Source: Melanopsichium pennsylvanicum (Eukaryota > Basidiomycota > Ustilaginomycetes > Ustilaginales). From it: DNA of 64,000 bases. The position numbers and the translations under genes are program-made. The notes beneath the pieces are model-generated. The model had not been told where the DNA came from. It saw nothing but the letters and a program-made list of their open reading frames with translations, and did not search any database. Position 1 is the stretch's first letter; each line of letters begins with the position of its first letter. The DNA lies in assembly GCA_900208305.1 (NCBI GenBank), contig OAPG01000005.1, positions 558,001 through 622,000 on the forward strand, given 5' to 3'. Positions 1 to 11,127 of this stretch are shown here, one piece after another.

Positions 1-3000
1 AAAAAAAAACACACTTTACGCTGTGCATGAGATAATACTACGCATCCTTGACCGGCCTACGTTTCATCATCACAAATCCCTTGGGGTTGAAAGTTGATAC
101 ATATAGCTCTGCATGGGAAGTCGTTGCGCAAGTAGTGAATACGGACGGGTGGGGTGTGGGTGTGGAAAAATGATGTGATGACAGCTCATCGCGCGGTTCA
201 CTCGATTGAAAATGGCATGGACTTTGTTTGTCGTAACACAGCCACAAACAGCCAGATCAAGTGAGTACGGTGTGATGCTATGCTATCTGACAAGAGGCCA
301 ATGCGGGTGTTCAGAACGATCGGAACGTATGATTGGACACCAAGGTGGTGTAGGCCCATGAATCATGGGACCGTGTGAAGCAAGCATGCTGTGATGTTTC
401 CCACGGGAGGGGTTGATCAGCCATATCCCCTCGATACGTCGGGTCTAGACATCAATTCTACCCCTTGCCATCAGTTATCCTCGAGCACATTTTGGCTATT
501 GCCCATTCGCCTTTGACCGCACGGTGTAGAAGGAATCGGTCAGTTATCCTCGTGGCTGTTGCTCACAGACTGAAGACTGATATGTAATTCCGGCGAATGT
601 CGATAAACATGCTTAGTATTTTGTCTCTTGTGATGTTGTTTCACAGCTTCGTTGCTCCGTGAGACATGATGAAAGTCACAACGTTCCCGAAGCCATATGA
701 TGTATTGACAACGTTGAATGGAGTCTATCTTCTTACCATGTGTGGACCACACTTTTGCCCTGCGGATCTCAGACTTGTACGGACTGGACAACAATGAAAT
801 ACCGGTAAAGAAACAGCCGAGAAGATAGAGGCTGTACGCGACCTTTACTTAGTCCAGGGTAGCAGCAGAAGAGTGTGACTATTCCGAAGTGTGCATGTGC
901 GCTGTGGTGACCACCTGTACTGTAAGTAGATGTGAAAAATCTCGCTACACCAACCTCTTTAGAAGCGAGCTGTCTGTCTGATTGACACCGGCACAGAAAC
1001 GATGAACGAGGAAAAGAGAGGAACAGCGAGGGTCTTGGCGCAAGGAGCCGTCAATTCAAACGAGATCGTAAGCGAACACGTCTTGAACTTGATGATTGAG
1101 CAATTTGCAGCCTCTTTTCTTCACCAATTTATTTTTATGTTTATTTTTTCGTTCATCACATCGCGTGAATCGCGCTTCAATTGCTCCTTGTGCGTTAAAA
1201 AAGCGGGGAAAGAGAATGCAAACAAGAAAGAAAGAATGGCTTGCATCAAGATGTACATCAAGTCTTTCGTTATGCGTAGCTTGGTCACGTTACACAGCTT
1301 CTCCCGACTGAAATCACAGCATCAGCATTCCTTGACGGAGTATCAACATCAATTGATTGTGGTAAACAGTTGACGCCAGGTCGACTCATCATTGGACTGT
1401 CTCTCAAGCTACGTGTAAGCGAGGTCACACTCGCTGTCGGAAACGGAAGTGGATTGCAGTCCAATGCTATGGGCCCAATGCAGATTTTCCATGAGATGAG
1501 TGGTAGGGATGGCGCCATTTCCACGTCCCTGGTTCAGCAGAATTTGGCACAGTAGCAGTGCGATACCGACGGAACCTGCTTGGGTTCACCAAACCATTCG
1601 CTTTTTCTGAGACCAAGCATAGGCTGAGTTGCAGACTCAAACGTGTTTTTGTTTTCTGATGTTTTTCCGGGCCGCTGAACTGGGTTCATTCATCTCGAGC
1701 TAAAGGGTAGCAGAAGCATCGTTGATTGCCTGCACTCTATCTGGAGATATAAAGCTTCACAAATACTCGGCAAGATACGACGGCATAAAGCACCAAAGGA
1801 TGTTTTCTCGTACCATCAAACAATGACCCTGGTCGCCGTATTTGTTCTATTTGTTGAGGTGAATTGGGAGCTGATCTCAGGCAGCAAATCAGGTAACGAA
1901 AGCATTGTCTTGCTGTGGAGGCTGAGCTAAGGTCTGAGCCCTTTTTTGAATTCATATCCGACCATCGAAAAGCTGCCGGCCTGCCACGCTTGCTTGTTGC
2001 TCATCCCAGGCTAATAAATAGGGTCCGGACGTAGCTTCGCACACCCGCTTACCTATTTCTTCGCCGGACTGGCTGTTCAGCTGCATTGATCGACTGGTGG
2101 GTCTGACCAAAAGAAAAACTGCGGCAATTGATTCGACGAGGCACACCGCAAAATGGCATGGTTACGGTACAGATGCACTGGCGTTGCGGATCGAGGTTTG
2201 CTTCTCGGACGCAACGGACCTGTGGCTCTGCAGACGTCTCTTACGGCCTCGATGACCGGAGAACCCATGTCATCGCGTCATGTCGGAGCCAGGCGGTGTT
2301 TGGTTTTGATTATTTTCTTCGTATGTCCACGCCTTGATCCTTCTGCTGTTGCTGCTTGTTCGACGGCCTGGCGAAGAAACCGGTGTATCCTCCCTTACGT
2401 TTTGATGATCGGCGACAGCGTAACGGGAACATCCGTTTGGGTCCGCAAGCCGCAAGCGATGCTCTAGTACCGAAATTTTGGGTCAGGTGAAAAGCTTTCA
2501 AGATGGAAAGGGTTTCCGTGGAGCTGAATGTGCTGATGTGTACAGCGCGACGATGTCTCGCAAGGCACCGCGATCGGGCGGCGTTGTGGAGACTTGTCAG
2601 CCAGCGCTAAGTTTCACGTTGAGCTGGCTTGCTCCAGAATTGTTGCGGTTGCAGGACTTGACAGCCAAATCGATCGACAACCGGAGGAGCCCGATCGGAG
2701 CTTGTTTTCGAGCTTGGAACTTTGCACCCAAAGAACGCAGACTGTTTTTCTTCTTATTTTCGACAAGAGAAACAAGTAGGAAAACAATTTTGACAAAACA
2801 TGGACGAAAAACGGCAAGCCAATGCTATTCACCACTGCCTTTGACTCATGCCACAGCGACCCACTGGAAAGGTCGTCGGTGATGGAGACAAGGCGTGCCC
2901 CGAGCGCTTCAAGCACGGTGCTGGTTTCGACCCAGCTGTGCTCAAGATAGGGGCCTCGACGACGGACGTTTAGCTGGCCTCTGCGTCGCCGTTGTGTTAC

Positions 3001-4142
3001 ACCAGACAAAACTTGCAATTTGGGCCCTTTCCCGAGAGCAACCAAATGATCTGCTACCACGTTTTATGAAATTGACTCACTTCGCCGTTTTCGTCCTTTG
3101 TGACACTGTGCGTGAATACAGCATACACGATGAGCTCGATGCATCGCATTTCCGCTCCCTATGCAATCACAAAAGGCGACGATCGGTATCATCCGCACGC
3201 CGTGTGCTTCGAGGTCGAGAACCGGACACGTGCACTCGCCCGGTATTCGAAGCGTGGCGGCTAGTCTGCGTGCCGGTATTAGCCATCTTTCCACAGCTCA
3301 ATTGTCCACTCCGATCAAAGCCACGTATCCGGCGCATGCTGACTCGATAAGCTATCCATCAATTACCGTCCACGTTCTAAATTGCAGTTGCTCGGGAGTC
3401 GGGGTTGGCGGTACAGTATAGTAATGCCACGATTCGATTCCACCGAGCACTGTACGAAGCCTCACATTTGTGCAGATGCACAAGCCCCGACTTAGTACTG
3501 TTCACGCAGCTCGAAACCAAAAAGTGGGATCCGAGGGAAATATCACGGAAAACGGAGGAAAAAGTGAAAGCAATGAATTTCGAGCTGTTGCTGATTTGCG
3601 TCGGGTTTAAAATGCACGTTGGCCCTCAACTCTCATTCCACTCGAAAGGGTCGCGTCCGCATAGCCTTAAAACAGATGTCACATTTGTCTACCGTATTAT
3701 AACAATAGCAGCAAAAGCCCATCAAATTCATATGCCGAGCAACTCGGACCTTGAACCCATTTTCTCTTTTTGAGAACTTTCAAACACAAGTATGTTGTCA
3801 CTTGCAATTGAAAAAAGGAGACAACAAAAACAGGAAGGTGCACCAAAAAAGTTGATGGCTGCGGTTTCTGTACGTATCTGCCTTGAGGAACCTGCACGAC
3901 TGCATGCCCCCCTTACGACCAACCCGCCCACTGAATAGTGAGAATTCGCAACACCCCGCATTTCGAACTTCCCCGCTCGCATCGCGAATTCGGCAATCAA
4001 CAGGCGAGTTCCTTGTGATTGGCTTCACGCCAATCCAGCAACGTCTTCCTATCTCAAGAGCTCGTCCTTCGGTGCACAGCAGGAACTCTTCCCGCACCGT
4101 AACTTGTCAAGGTGTTGCTTGGGTGGTGCTTTGGCTGTCCTT

Positions 4143-4144
<2 letters not shown>

Positions 4145-4175
<31 letters not shown>
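4145..4175. repeat. Poly-C run of 31 bases
   Basis: An uninterrupted run of 31 C residues, followed after a short spacer by a T/C-rich tract (about 4191-4229). On the minus strand this is a 31-base G run able to form a quadruplex. Runs this long are mutable and also error-prone in sequencing, so the exact length should not be trusted. Confidence 0.95.
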
Positions 4176-4177
<2 letters not shown>

Positions 4178-6263
4178 CAGCGGTAAGGGGTCCCCCCTTT
4201 TTTCTTTTTTTCTTCTTCTTTTTCTTGGAACGAGAGTGTCATACTCTAGTGTCAACGCTCAAGAAAACAGGCCATCAATCATGCAGCGGGGACTGAATCT
4301 TTGTCGAACCGATCATAATTTGTTTCTTCTGACGCCAAGTTTTGACAAGGTAGATAGCCGCCCAATGGTTGGTGATTGGATTGAAGCGAGGACGGAGCAG
4401 AAACCAAATTTGCAACTGTTGCACAGACGGGCGCCAAGCACACGAGAGGTTCGGATACGACGCGAGATCTCAGTTGGTTGGTCAGCGATTCAATCTCAGC
4501 GAGGCGGCTATTTGCGGTTTGCACTGAAAACTTGAGATCCACGACTTTGTTGGCGTAGGTACGCGACTCGGCCGTCAGTAAGCGAGCGACACTAAACGAG
4601 AGATCCAGCCTGAGCTTTGTACTAATTTATCTTGACAGGTCCCAGGATCGGGCGGTTTCCAGTGCATTGACGAGATTCAAAAAATATGTATGCATTGAAA
4701 ATTTCGCCATACCGAGCCTCGGGAAGACGGGTGTCGGTCAGAAGAGCCGCCAATTATTGGGACATCGAAAAATCAAAATTGCGAAATTCTGTGAACTGTA
4801 CACGTGCGGCAAGAGGAAAGGATCGGCAGCCCGGTCGGTCAATTCTTAAAAGTTCCAGTCTCCAACGGGCGGCGTCGACGCTGTGCAGAGTGCAGAGAAT
4901 CATTTAGAATCTTGGAAAAATCGGCGGTGGGTCGATCCTACGGTATATATTTTTCTGAAAAATTTGACACAAAGTTGACGCAAACTTGACGCGCATCTTT
5001 TGGGAAGGAGATGATAGGCTTGACACGCCATCGAATCGTTGAGACAGGTGGAGGAAAGCCGTTTAAGGGTTGGCTAGGCTCGATCCGGAAATACTTGGTG
5101 GGCAAGCACGATATGAGATACACTCTTTGAGCTCAGCTTGATTTCGGCTAGTCACCACACATAACGTCGCACTATCATACACAGTCAGGAGGGCGCGAGC
5201 ACGTTGTGCTTATTTCTGTCCACAGCAAGGGGTTAGACGGAGAACCCGCTTCCGTCGTTCCTCATCTTTGGCTTTTCGACAAGTCTGTACCACATGACCG
5301 AAATTGGCGATGAGAGAGGAGGAGAATCCTGCGCAACGGCTTACTGTAGTAATTCACTGTACGCTCTAACGAGCACAAGATACGAGTCTTCGGATGGCTG
5401 TGTACTTGGAACCATGGTGCCCCTCCCCACACTTTCATTTGCCGGTGAAGAAGAAAATTGCTTCCAGCCCAAAAAAAGCGATCTGATTCCGCCTCACTCT
5501 GTCTTCTTTAGTCAGTTGGATGAAAAATTTGACTTTCTTCCAGAAGAAATTTCGTGATTTCGATATCCATGGATTCGACAAGCCGGGCCCTTGTGAGGAT
5601 CGGGATGCACGTCAAGCAGGGTGCGCAAACTATAAACAGCTCGCGAAGAACAAACCTTCAACGAAGCAATCTTTATACATACGCACCTAAGGATGCAGGG
5701 GGCTACACGGTATGCCGTGCTATTGTATGCTTCGGCATGCCTTTGCACATACATACAATTAACACAATCAGCGTAGCGCACCTCGCTGTTGGTGTTGAGT
5801 CATGCCACGCTTACCATAAACAGAACCCACTACAAACGCCACGTACGGCCAGCTAGTCTCACTGACTGGCGCAATTGATGAGTCACTTGTCGTCTGGCAC
5901 ATTTAGCAACTTGAATCATCCTCGCTTTGGGGCACTGATCGAGAATCGGCAGCCAGTATGTGATTTGGGGGCATCCAAAAATTAATTTCTTCTCGGTGAA
6001 TTTCCAGAACGTGCCGACTGTGACTATACGGAGCCTATCACTTTGAACTTGCAAGTAGTATATACCAAAAAAATGGGCTTGCAACGTGTCAAAGCAGACA
6101 CATGCACATCCACTATATGCTACATCTCCCACACACTCGGCAACCACGACTGCACCATGAAGCTTTTGCTATCTGAATTGAAGAAGCATCGAGATGTGGC
6201 TTTGGGTCGACACCACAAGGTAAGCTGTGGCGTTTTTGTCCAAGAAAGAGATGGTTGGCATGC

Positions 6264-6287
6264 ACGCTTCGGGTGACGCTTCGGGTG
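6264..6287. repeat. Exact 12-base tandem duplication
   Basis: The unit ACGCTTCGGGTG occurs twice without a gap at 6264-6275 and 6276-6287. It lies in the gene-free region and no function is apparent. Confidence 0.8.
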
Positions 6288-7480
6288 GGCTGTGCCTCTT
6301 TGGTGCATTTGTACCGCTGAGTGGTGTTCGGCATGCTTGGCGTGGACTGCGACATGGCGTGCCTGGCTGTGCGTGAGGTGTGCGTTGGAGTAAAATTTCG
6401 AGCCTCGTCGTCGATCCTCTCTCTTGCTCCGCCTCCACCTCATCACCACAAAGGTCGATCTTGTGCTGCAAACACTTTGAAAAGTTTTTCGCAATGGTTT
6501 GGGTGAGTATCGCCTTAGCCGTCCCATCTTGGGAGAACACCAGCCTTGGCTTCCATGTGACCTGCTTTTGTGGGCTGACTCGGTCCACTGTAACTCAGTG
6601 GGCTATTTACACTCAGCAATGCCTAGTCACAAGGATCGGGCCGGCTGGACTGAATGATGAGCGCAGCATCATGGGATGCCGAAGCAGTCGCATTTTGGCC
6701 AAGGTCAAGGAGAGGGGGAGCTAGAGATCCGGACATACAGAGGATTGCGTTATCCGTAAAAATAGACAAATCTTGTTGACTTGGAATCAATTTTCGTGTG
6801 CAAAATTTTTAATTAAAACAAAAAACTACGGCAAACGTGATCCCCGTTTTTGCTTCGCCATACAGGACGAGCGGATCCCTCAGGTAATTTTTACTCTGGA
6901 CTAGGCAGTGCAGATACGTACAAGACAGTACTGCGTGATAAAGTTTTATATATAAATATAAAATTAAATGTAAGACTAACGCGGTGTATGCCCTCGATCT
7001 TGGCTCTCCCCTCCACCTCAACTAATTTATGTATGTTTTTTTATTGGGGGTTTTTTTTTTGTTCGTTCTGCTAAGGTATGGCGTGTTTTCGCTGAGATGA
7101 TGGATGGTTGCATGCTCTTCGTGCACTCGAACGTATAACTGTGTGGTGGGCTGTACGCCTCGAGTGCCAGCCGCCTTGCTGATCTGTACGCTTGCATTTG
7201 TTGACAGCTCGATTCTGCTCAACGTGCGACCCTTGCTTCTCCGTTCTGACTCGTCCTGTGATTAGTCTGCTTTTACGTTCTGGTTGCGTGCTGCGCTCCT
7301 GCAAGTAGTGATCCTCTAGCTCGCCTCTTCCGCCTAGCTAATAGTCTTGGTCGTTTGCGTGCTGCTGGTACTGATCATCGTCTACAGTACTTCCGCTTCT
7401 GTTATGCACTGTGTGGCGCCATTAGACTACACTTCCGCTTGCCCTTTGAGCCCTTGACTCACCTTTCCATGCCGTCTATG

Positions 7481-8312
7481 AGTGGCCCTCTTTCATCACT
7501 TTTCTTCCGTTGGACCCGCCAGCTCGCCTAACCCTGAAATCGTGTTTCCGTAACCTGTAATCCATAATCACTCACAATCATTTCTTAGGTCTGCTTGCTG
7601 CGTACCGCTACCGTAAAAGTTACCGTAACCTTTCAGGACCCCCTCCCCACTCTCTGACCCGGGACCTCCTACTTCTTCTTTCCTTCATTTGCTACCAAAA
7701 CCTATCCATCAACAAAGCACGTATTACTTTGCTACCTCCTCACAATATCACTAATCATTGCCGTTATCGACAATTGCAACCAGCAATCTCGTATCCAACT
7801 CTGCATACAAAGCTTCTCTCAAAAGTCACGTCAACTTGACTTGCATTAGCTGCTGCACACTCGCATACTGTGCACACCTCCAACACACATTTTCTGCCGT
7901 CACATTTCCCGACCTGACAGCTTGGACCTTCATCTGCGCTCGCCATACATCACATTTCAACGCCACCTTCTTCCTCAGTGATCATTCAGAGTCACGCATA
8001 CCAGTTCGAAACAATCACATCCGTACGGCCCCTCAGCCCTGCACCTTCTCTCAAAGCTTTTCACCTTTATATTCAGACCATCATCACACTCATCTGTACC
8101 ACCCCGAGCGTCGCCAATTACACCACACTCAGCTTCACTCCACTACCACCACTCTTGGTCGAAGCCGCCCACCCCATCAAGTCTCTTCTCCCGCGGACAG
8201 CGTTCCTCACAACTCACAAAATCCTCTAGCTGCTGCTACACAGCTCTGAGCGATTCTCGTTCACCATCGTCGCACCCGTTTGGTGGGCCTTCCCACAGTA
8301 GTCTGATACAAC
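7481..8312 (+). promoter_or_regulatory. ATG-free, pyrimidine-rich leader before the Ecl1-like gene
   Basis: Between the ATG at 7478-7480 and the start codon at 8313 there is not one ATG on the plus strand, in any frame. About 13 would be expected by chance in 832 bases. The stretch is C/T/A-rich and G-poor, as fungal 5' leaders often are. I infer that much of it is transcribed as a long 5' untranslated region kept free of upstream start codons. Long open frames that cross it begin at non-ATG codons and are not supported as genes. Confidence 0.55.
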
Positions 8313-10382
8313 ATGGCCGGCATCTACCGACGTTCATTAGCCCGCATCGGGCGCAAGGAAAGCGAAATCTCTGAGATCCGTACAACACCCGCCGACGAAC
8401 TCTCTTCATGGCTCGGCGACGATGTCTGCACCAACTGCGGTGCTTCCACTGCGCACGGCAAGCTCTTTTGCTCAGAAGCCTGCAAGCTTGCCGACGCCAG
8501 GGTGGTAGCCCAAGCTTCGCTCGTCGAGAGCCTTGCAAGCCCCATCCCCAAATCTGACGAGTTTGCCAAATTTGACGACGGAGTCAAATTCCGCTACCCC
8601 TGCCCTCCATCCCCCGGCCTCCTCGCGCAGATGTCAGCACCACTACGTACCACCTACCTCACATCACCTGCGCTCGCAGCTTACCAGAGCTCCTTACCCG
8701 CTCCTCGAGGCCGACCCAGCATGGCTTCGTCCGCATCCAATGAGGTGAGCGCTAGCGAGTTGCGACACACCAAGAAGCGAAGCAGCTCGCAGTCTACATT
8801 CTCCTCCATCTCGGAGTCCAATGGATCCCAGAGCGCTTTTGCAAGCGCAGATTTCACAACACCTTCCCCAGCGTATGGTGCCACCGAGGACGAGTCCAGT
8901 GATCTTGATGCATACGACTTCCAGCTTCCCCCATCCGTCAGCACCGCCAGCTCGGTGATGCTTCGCAAAACCTCCAAGTCCTCCGCATCTCCATCTGGCT
9001 CTGCCTCACAAGCCGCCGCACCTCGCAACATCAACGCTGATGGTCGCACACCCAAATCTCCTCTCTGGTACGCACGTCGACCAAGCGCAACCAACTCTCG
9101 AGGCAGTTGGTACGCGTCTCCCGCCATCACCGCCACCACCATGGTCACCGCTACTAGCCAGGACCACCGCGTCTCTGCATCTTCTTCATCCACCGACATG
9201 CGAACCCGCTCTACTGACGTCGACGCTACCCTGACGCGAAGGTCTGCCAAGGACATCCTCGCGCAAGCCTTCCCTTCCACTACTGGTATCAGCCGAGGGC
9301 GTCATGGCCGTTCTGAGCAGATCGAAACACGATCTTCTCCTCCGCCGACCCACTCTGTCGCTTCGTCCGCCGGCAAGACCCTCCGAGGCTCCAGCCCTCT
9401 CAACAGCCGAGCTTTCAGCCCTCGCTCCACCGAGCTCGGCTGCGATCGCTGCCGCACCATCTCAAACATGTCTGGCGAACACAGTGTCTATGGTACGAGC
9501 CTGATCTCGAGCAATAACTCGCGTGGTGTCTCGGCATCTCCCAATCGCTTCGAGTCGGATGAAAGGTACCGAAGCATGAAGCAGCATCACAAGCACTCGC
9601 ACTCGGCCGCCGCCGGGCTTGTTTTCACCCACTTGGAATCGCGCGGACCAACATCTGTTCAATCCGATGAAAGGCAAGGTCGTCGCATCTCGTCCTCGCG
9701 TCAGCTTGCAGTAGCTGATGTAGATTCACAGCAACAGGACGTGCGAGCAACCCCACCTCGTGGACGATCCAAGGCTCGAGGCCGGAGCTCGCACCGCCGA
9801 AGCCCATCTCCACCTCGCGCAGCAGCGAGACGTGACTCGGCTCTCATTGAGGACGCTGCCCCGGCGCCCATTTCTCCTAGATCCAACCCCATCAGCATTT
9901 CTGTGCTCGCCCGCGACGGACGCCGATCATCTAGCGACGAGGGTTCTTATCGCCGTGATGAGGAGCTTCGCTCGGCCCTACCTGAGCGACGTTCTCCACT
10001 CGTGCTCATCTCTGAAAAGGAAGTGCTCGCATCCGTGACCACGGCTGAAGATGACGCAGCCAGGGGCCGCGGTCGAGGCCGAAGCACAAGGAGGGGCCGT
10101 GGTTCGCAAGAACGCAATTCGACCTCTAGGTCACTCAGCCGATGGATTCAGCCTGACTGTGAAATTAGCTGGGCTGGATACGGTCACAGGGCATCGGACA
10201 GGGGCGAGGTGGAGCTCAAGCAGCAACGAAGCCGCACACGTCCCGTCGAGTTCACCGATCCGGGTTTTGACTATGTCGACCTGGAACTCGACGGCGACGA
10301 CGAACGCGAAGATTCGCAAAGTTTCTCCTCGAACGGAAGCTTTGAAACTAGCGGACGACCAGTCTCAGAGTTTGAATCGTAA
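8313..10382 (+). CDS. Large Ecl1-type zinc-binding protein
   Basis: A single-exon protein of 689 residues. Near the N-terminus it has a compact zinc-binding motif, C39-x2-C42-x10-C53-x3-C57, in the context VCTNCGAS...KLFCSEACK. This matches the pattern of the Ecl1/2/3 family, small fungal proteins linked in fission yeast to chronological life span and to starvation and metal responses. Family members are often under 100 to 200 residues, so this one carries a long extra C-terminus. That part is Ser/Arg-rich and looks disordered, with RG and RS runs around residues 580-620 and an acidic end. The start is the first ATG after the 832-base ATG-free leader. The family call rests on the Cys motif only; the long tail is unrecognised. 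Confidence 0.65.
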   Translation: MAGIYRRSLARIGRKESEISEIRTTPADELSSWLGDDVCTNCGASTAHGKLFCSEACKLADARVVAQASLVESLASPIPKSDEFAKFDDGVKFRYPCPPSPGLLAQMSAPLRTTYLTSPALAAYQSSLPAPRGRPSMASSASNEVSASELRHTKKRSSSQSTFSSISESNGSQSAFASADFTTPSPAYGATEDESSDLDAYDFQLPPSVSTASSVMLRKTSKSSASPSGSASQAAAPRNINADGRTPKSPLWYARRPSATNSRGSWYASPAITATTMVTATSQDHRVSASSSSTDMRTRSTDVDATLTRRSAKDILAQAFPSTTGISRGRHGRSEQIETRSSPPPTHSVASSAGKTLRGSSPLNSRAFSPRSTELGCDRCRTISNMSGEHSVYGTSLISSNNSRGVSASPNRFESDERYRSMKQHHKHSHSAAAGLVFTHLESRGPTSVQSDERQGRRISSSRQLAVADVDSQQQDVRATPPRGRSKARGRSSHRRSPSPPRAAARRDSALIEDAAPAPISPRSNPISISVLARDGRRSSSDEGSYRRDEELRSALPERRSPLVLISEKEVLASVTTAEDDAARGRGRGRSTRRGRGSQERNSTSRSLSRWIQPDCEISWAGYGHRASDRGEVELKQQRSRTRPVEFTDPGFDYVDLELDGDDEREDSQSFSSNGSFETSGRPVSEFES

Positions 10383-11127
10383 CCACAACAAATTAGTGTT
10401 CGACGTTGAACACCCCAAACCCAAAACCAAGGTGTCTCCGAACCGGATGATCTCTATCGATTCACACCATAGCATTTTTCCCGAACCTTATTCAAGTCAT
10501 TTTGTCCTGTGTCACCCAAGCTCAATTCTCTTATTGAATTTTTTTTTTTTTTTTTTTTGGCTCTTACAACTTACTCTCGTAGCATTTCAAACTCACTACT
10601 CTTGTACTATTCTTACCTTAAACCTACTAGAAAAAGTCATACTGTGCACGACAATGACATTAAAAGTCAGCTTTGATGTTGGTATCTTTTCACAACTCTT
10701 TTCAGTCGGTTTTTCCGAACGATGAATCACGTTAATGATTTTAGACAAATGAATTTTAACGCATGTGGGTGATTGTGGAATGATGTCGAGGCGCGAAAGT
10801 GAAAGTGGGTTGTTTTAAAAAAGGGTTGATATGTGTGTATGTGTGTGGTGTTTAAGCCGAAGGTTGTGCTTCCATTTCGGAATCAGGCGAAAAAGAGGCA
10901 AATGTGGACAAAACATTTTCCATTATTCTAAAGGCTCCTAAGTTTACATAGAAAAAAAGATAGAGAAAGAGAAGTATGGAGCATAAATGTTAAAACCAAA
11001 TAATACAACGAGACAAGGGGGGTGGTGAAGAAGAAAAATAAGAAAATTTTGGCAGATAAAGAGACAAGAGGAGTGATAGGGGATTCGGCGAATGTCTTGA
11101 GGGTATAACAACTTGTACCGACATTAT
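10383..11127. other. Convergent 3' region
   Basis: About 745 bases between two genes that end towards each other. It holds a run of 20 T (10539-10558), an AT-rich stretch and a purine-rich block near 10955-11070. I see no gene in it; it probably carries the two 3' untranslated regions and polyadenylation signals. Confidence 0.6.
10539..10558. repeat. Poly-T run of 20 bases
   Basis: Twenty T in a row, about 160 bases after the stop codon of the Ecl1-like gene. Simple homopolymer; no further role seen. Confidence 0.9.

Larger units (their letters stand above)
1..7480. other. Long region without a recognisable gene
   Basis: I read all six frames and found only short, low-complexity or overlapping frames without family resemblance and without a chain of plausible exons. 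No tRNA B-box, rRNA or telomere repeat was seen. The stretch holds a 31-base poly-C tract (4145-4175), a pyrimidine-rich tail to it, and small direct repeats such as an exact 12-base tandem duplication at 6264-6287. It could be a gene desert, decayed DNA, or the site of a noncoding transcript; the sequence alone does not decide. Confidence 0.6.

Noticed and set aside
2478..2882. A 134-codon frame in the left gene-free region
   Set aside because: No family resemblance, mixed composition, does not begin at an ATG with leader-like sequence, and overlaps equally long frames on the other strand.
6113..6588. Overlapping minus-strand frames of 80-139 codons
   Set aside because: Several frames overlap in all phases with Cys/His/Arg-rich products and no conserved motif; typical of noncoding DNA.
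7758..8249. A 163-codon open frame on the plus strand before the Ecl1-like gene
   Set aside because: It begins with TTG, the region holds no ATG at all, and the product is a low-complexity His/Ser/Thr/Pro mix expected from C-rich leader DNA.
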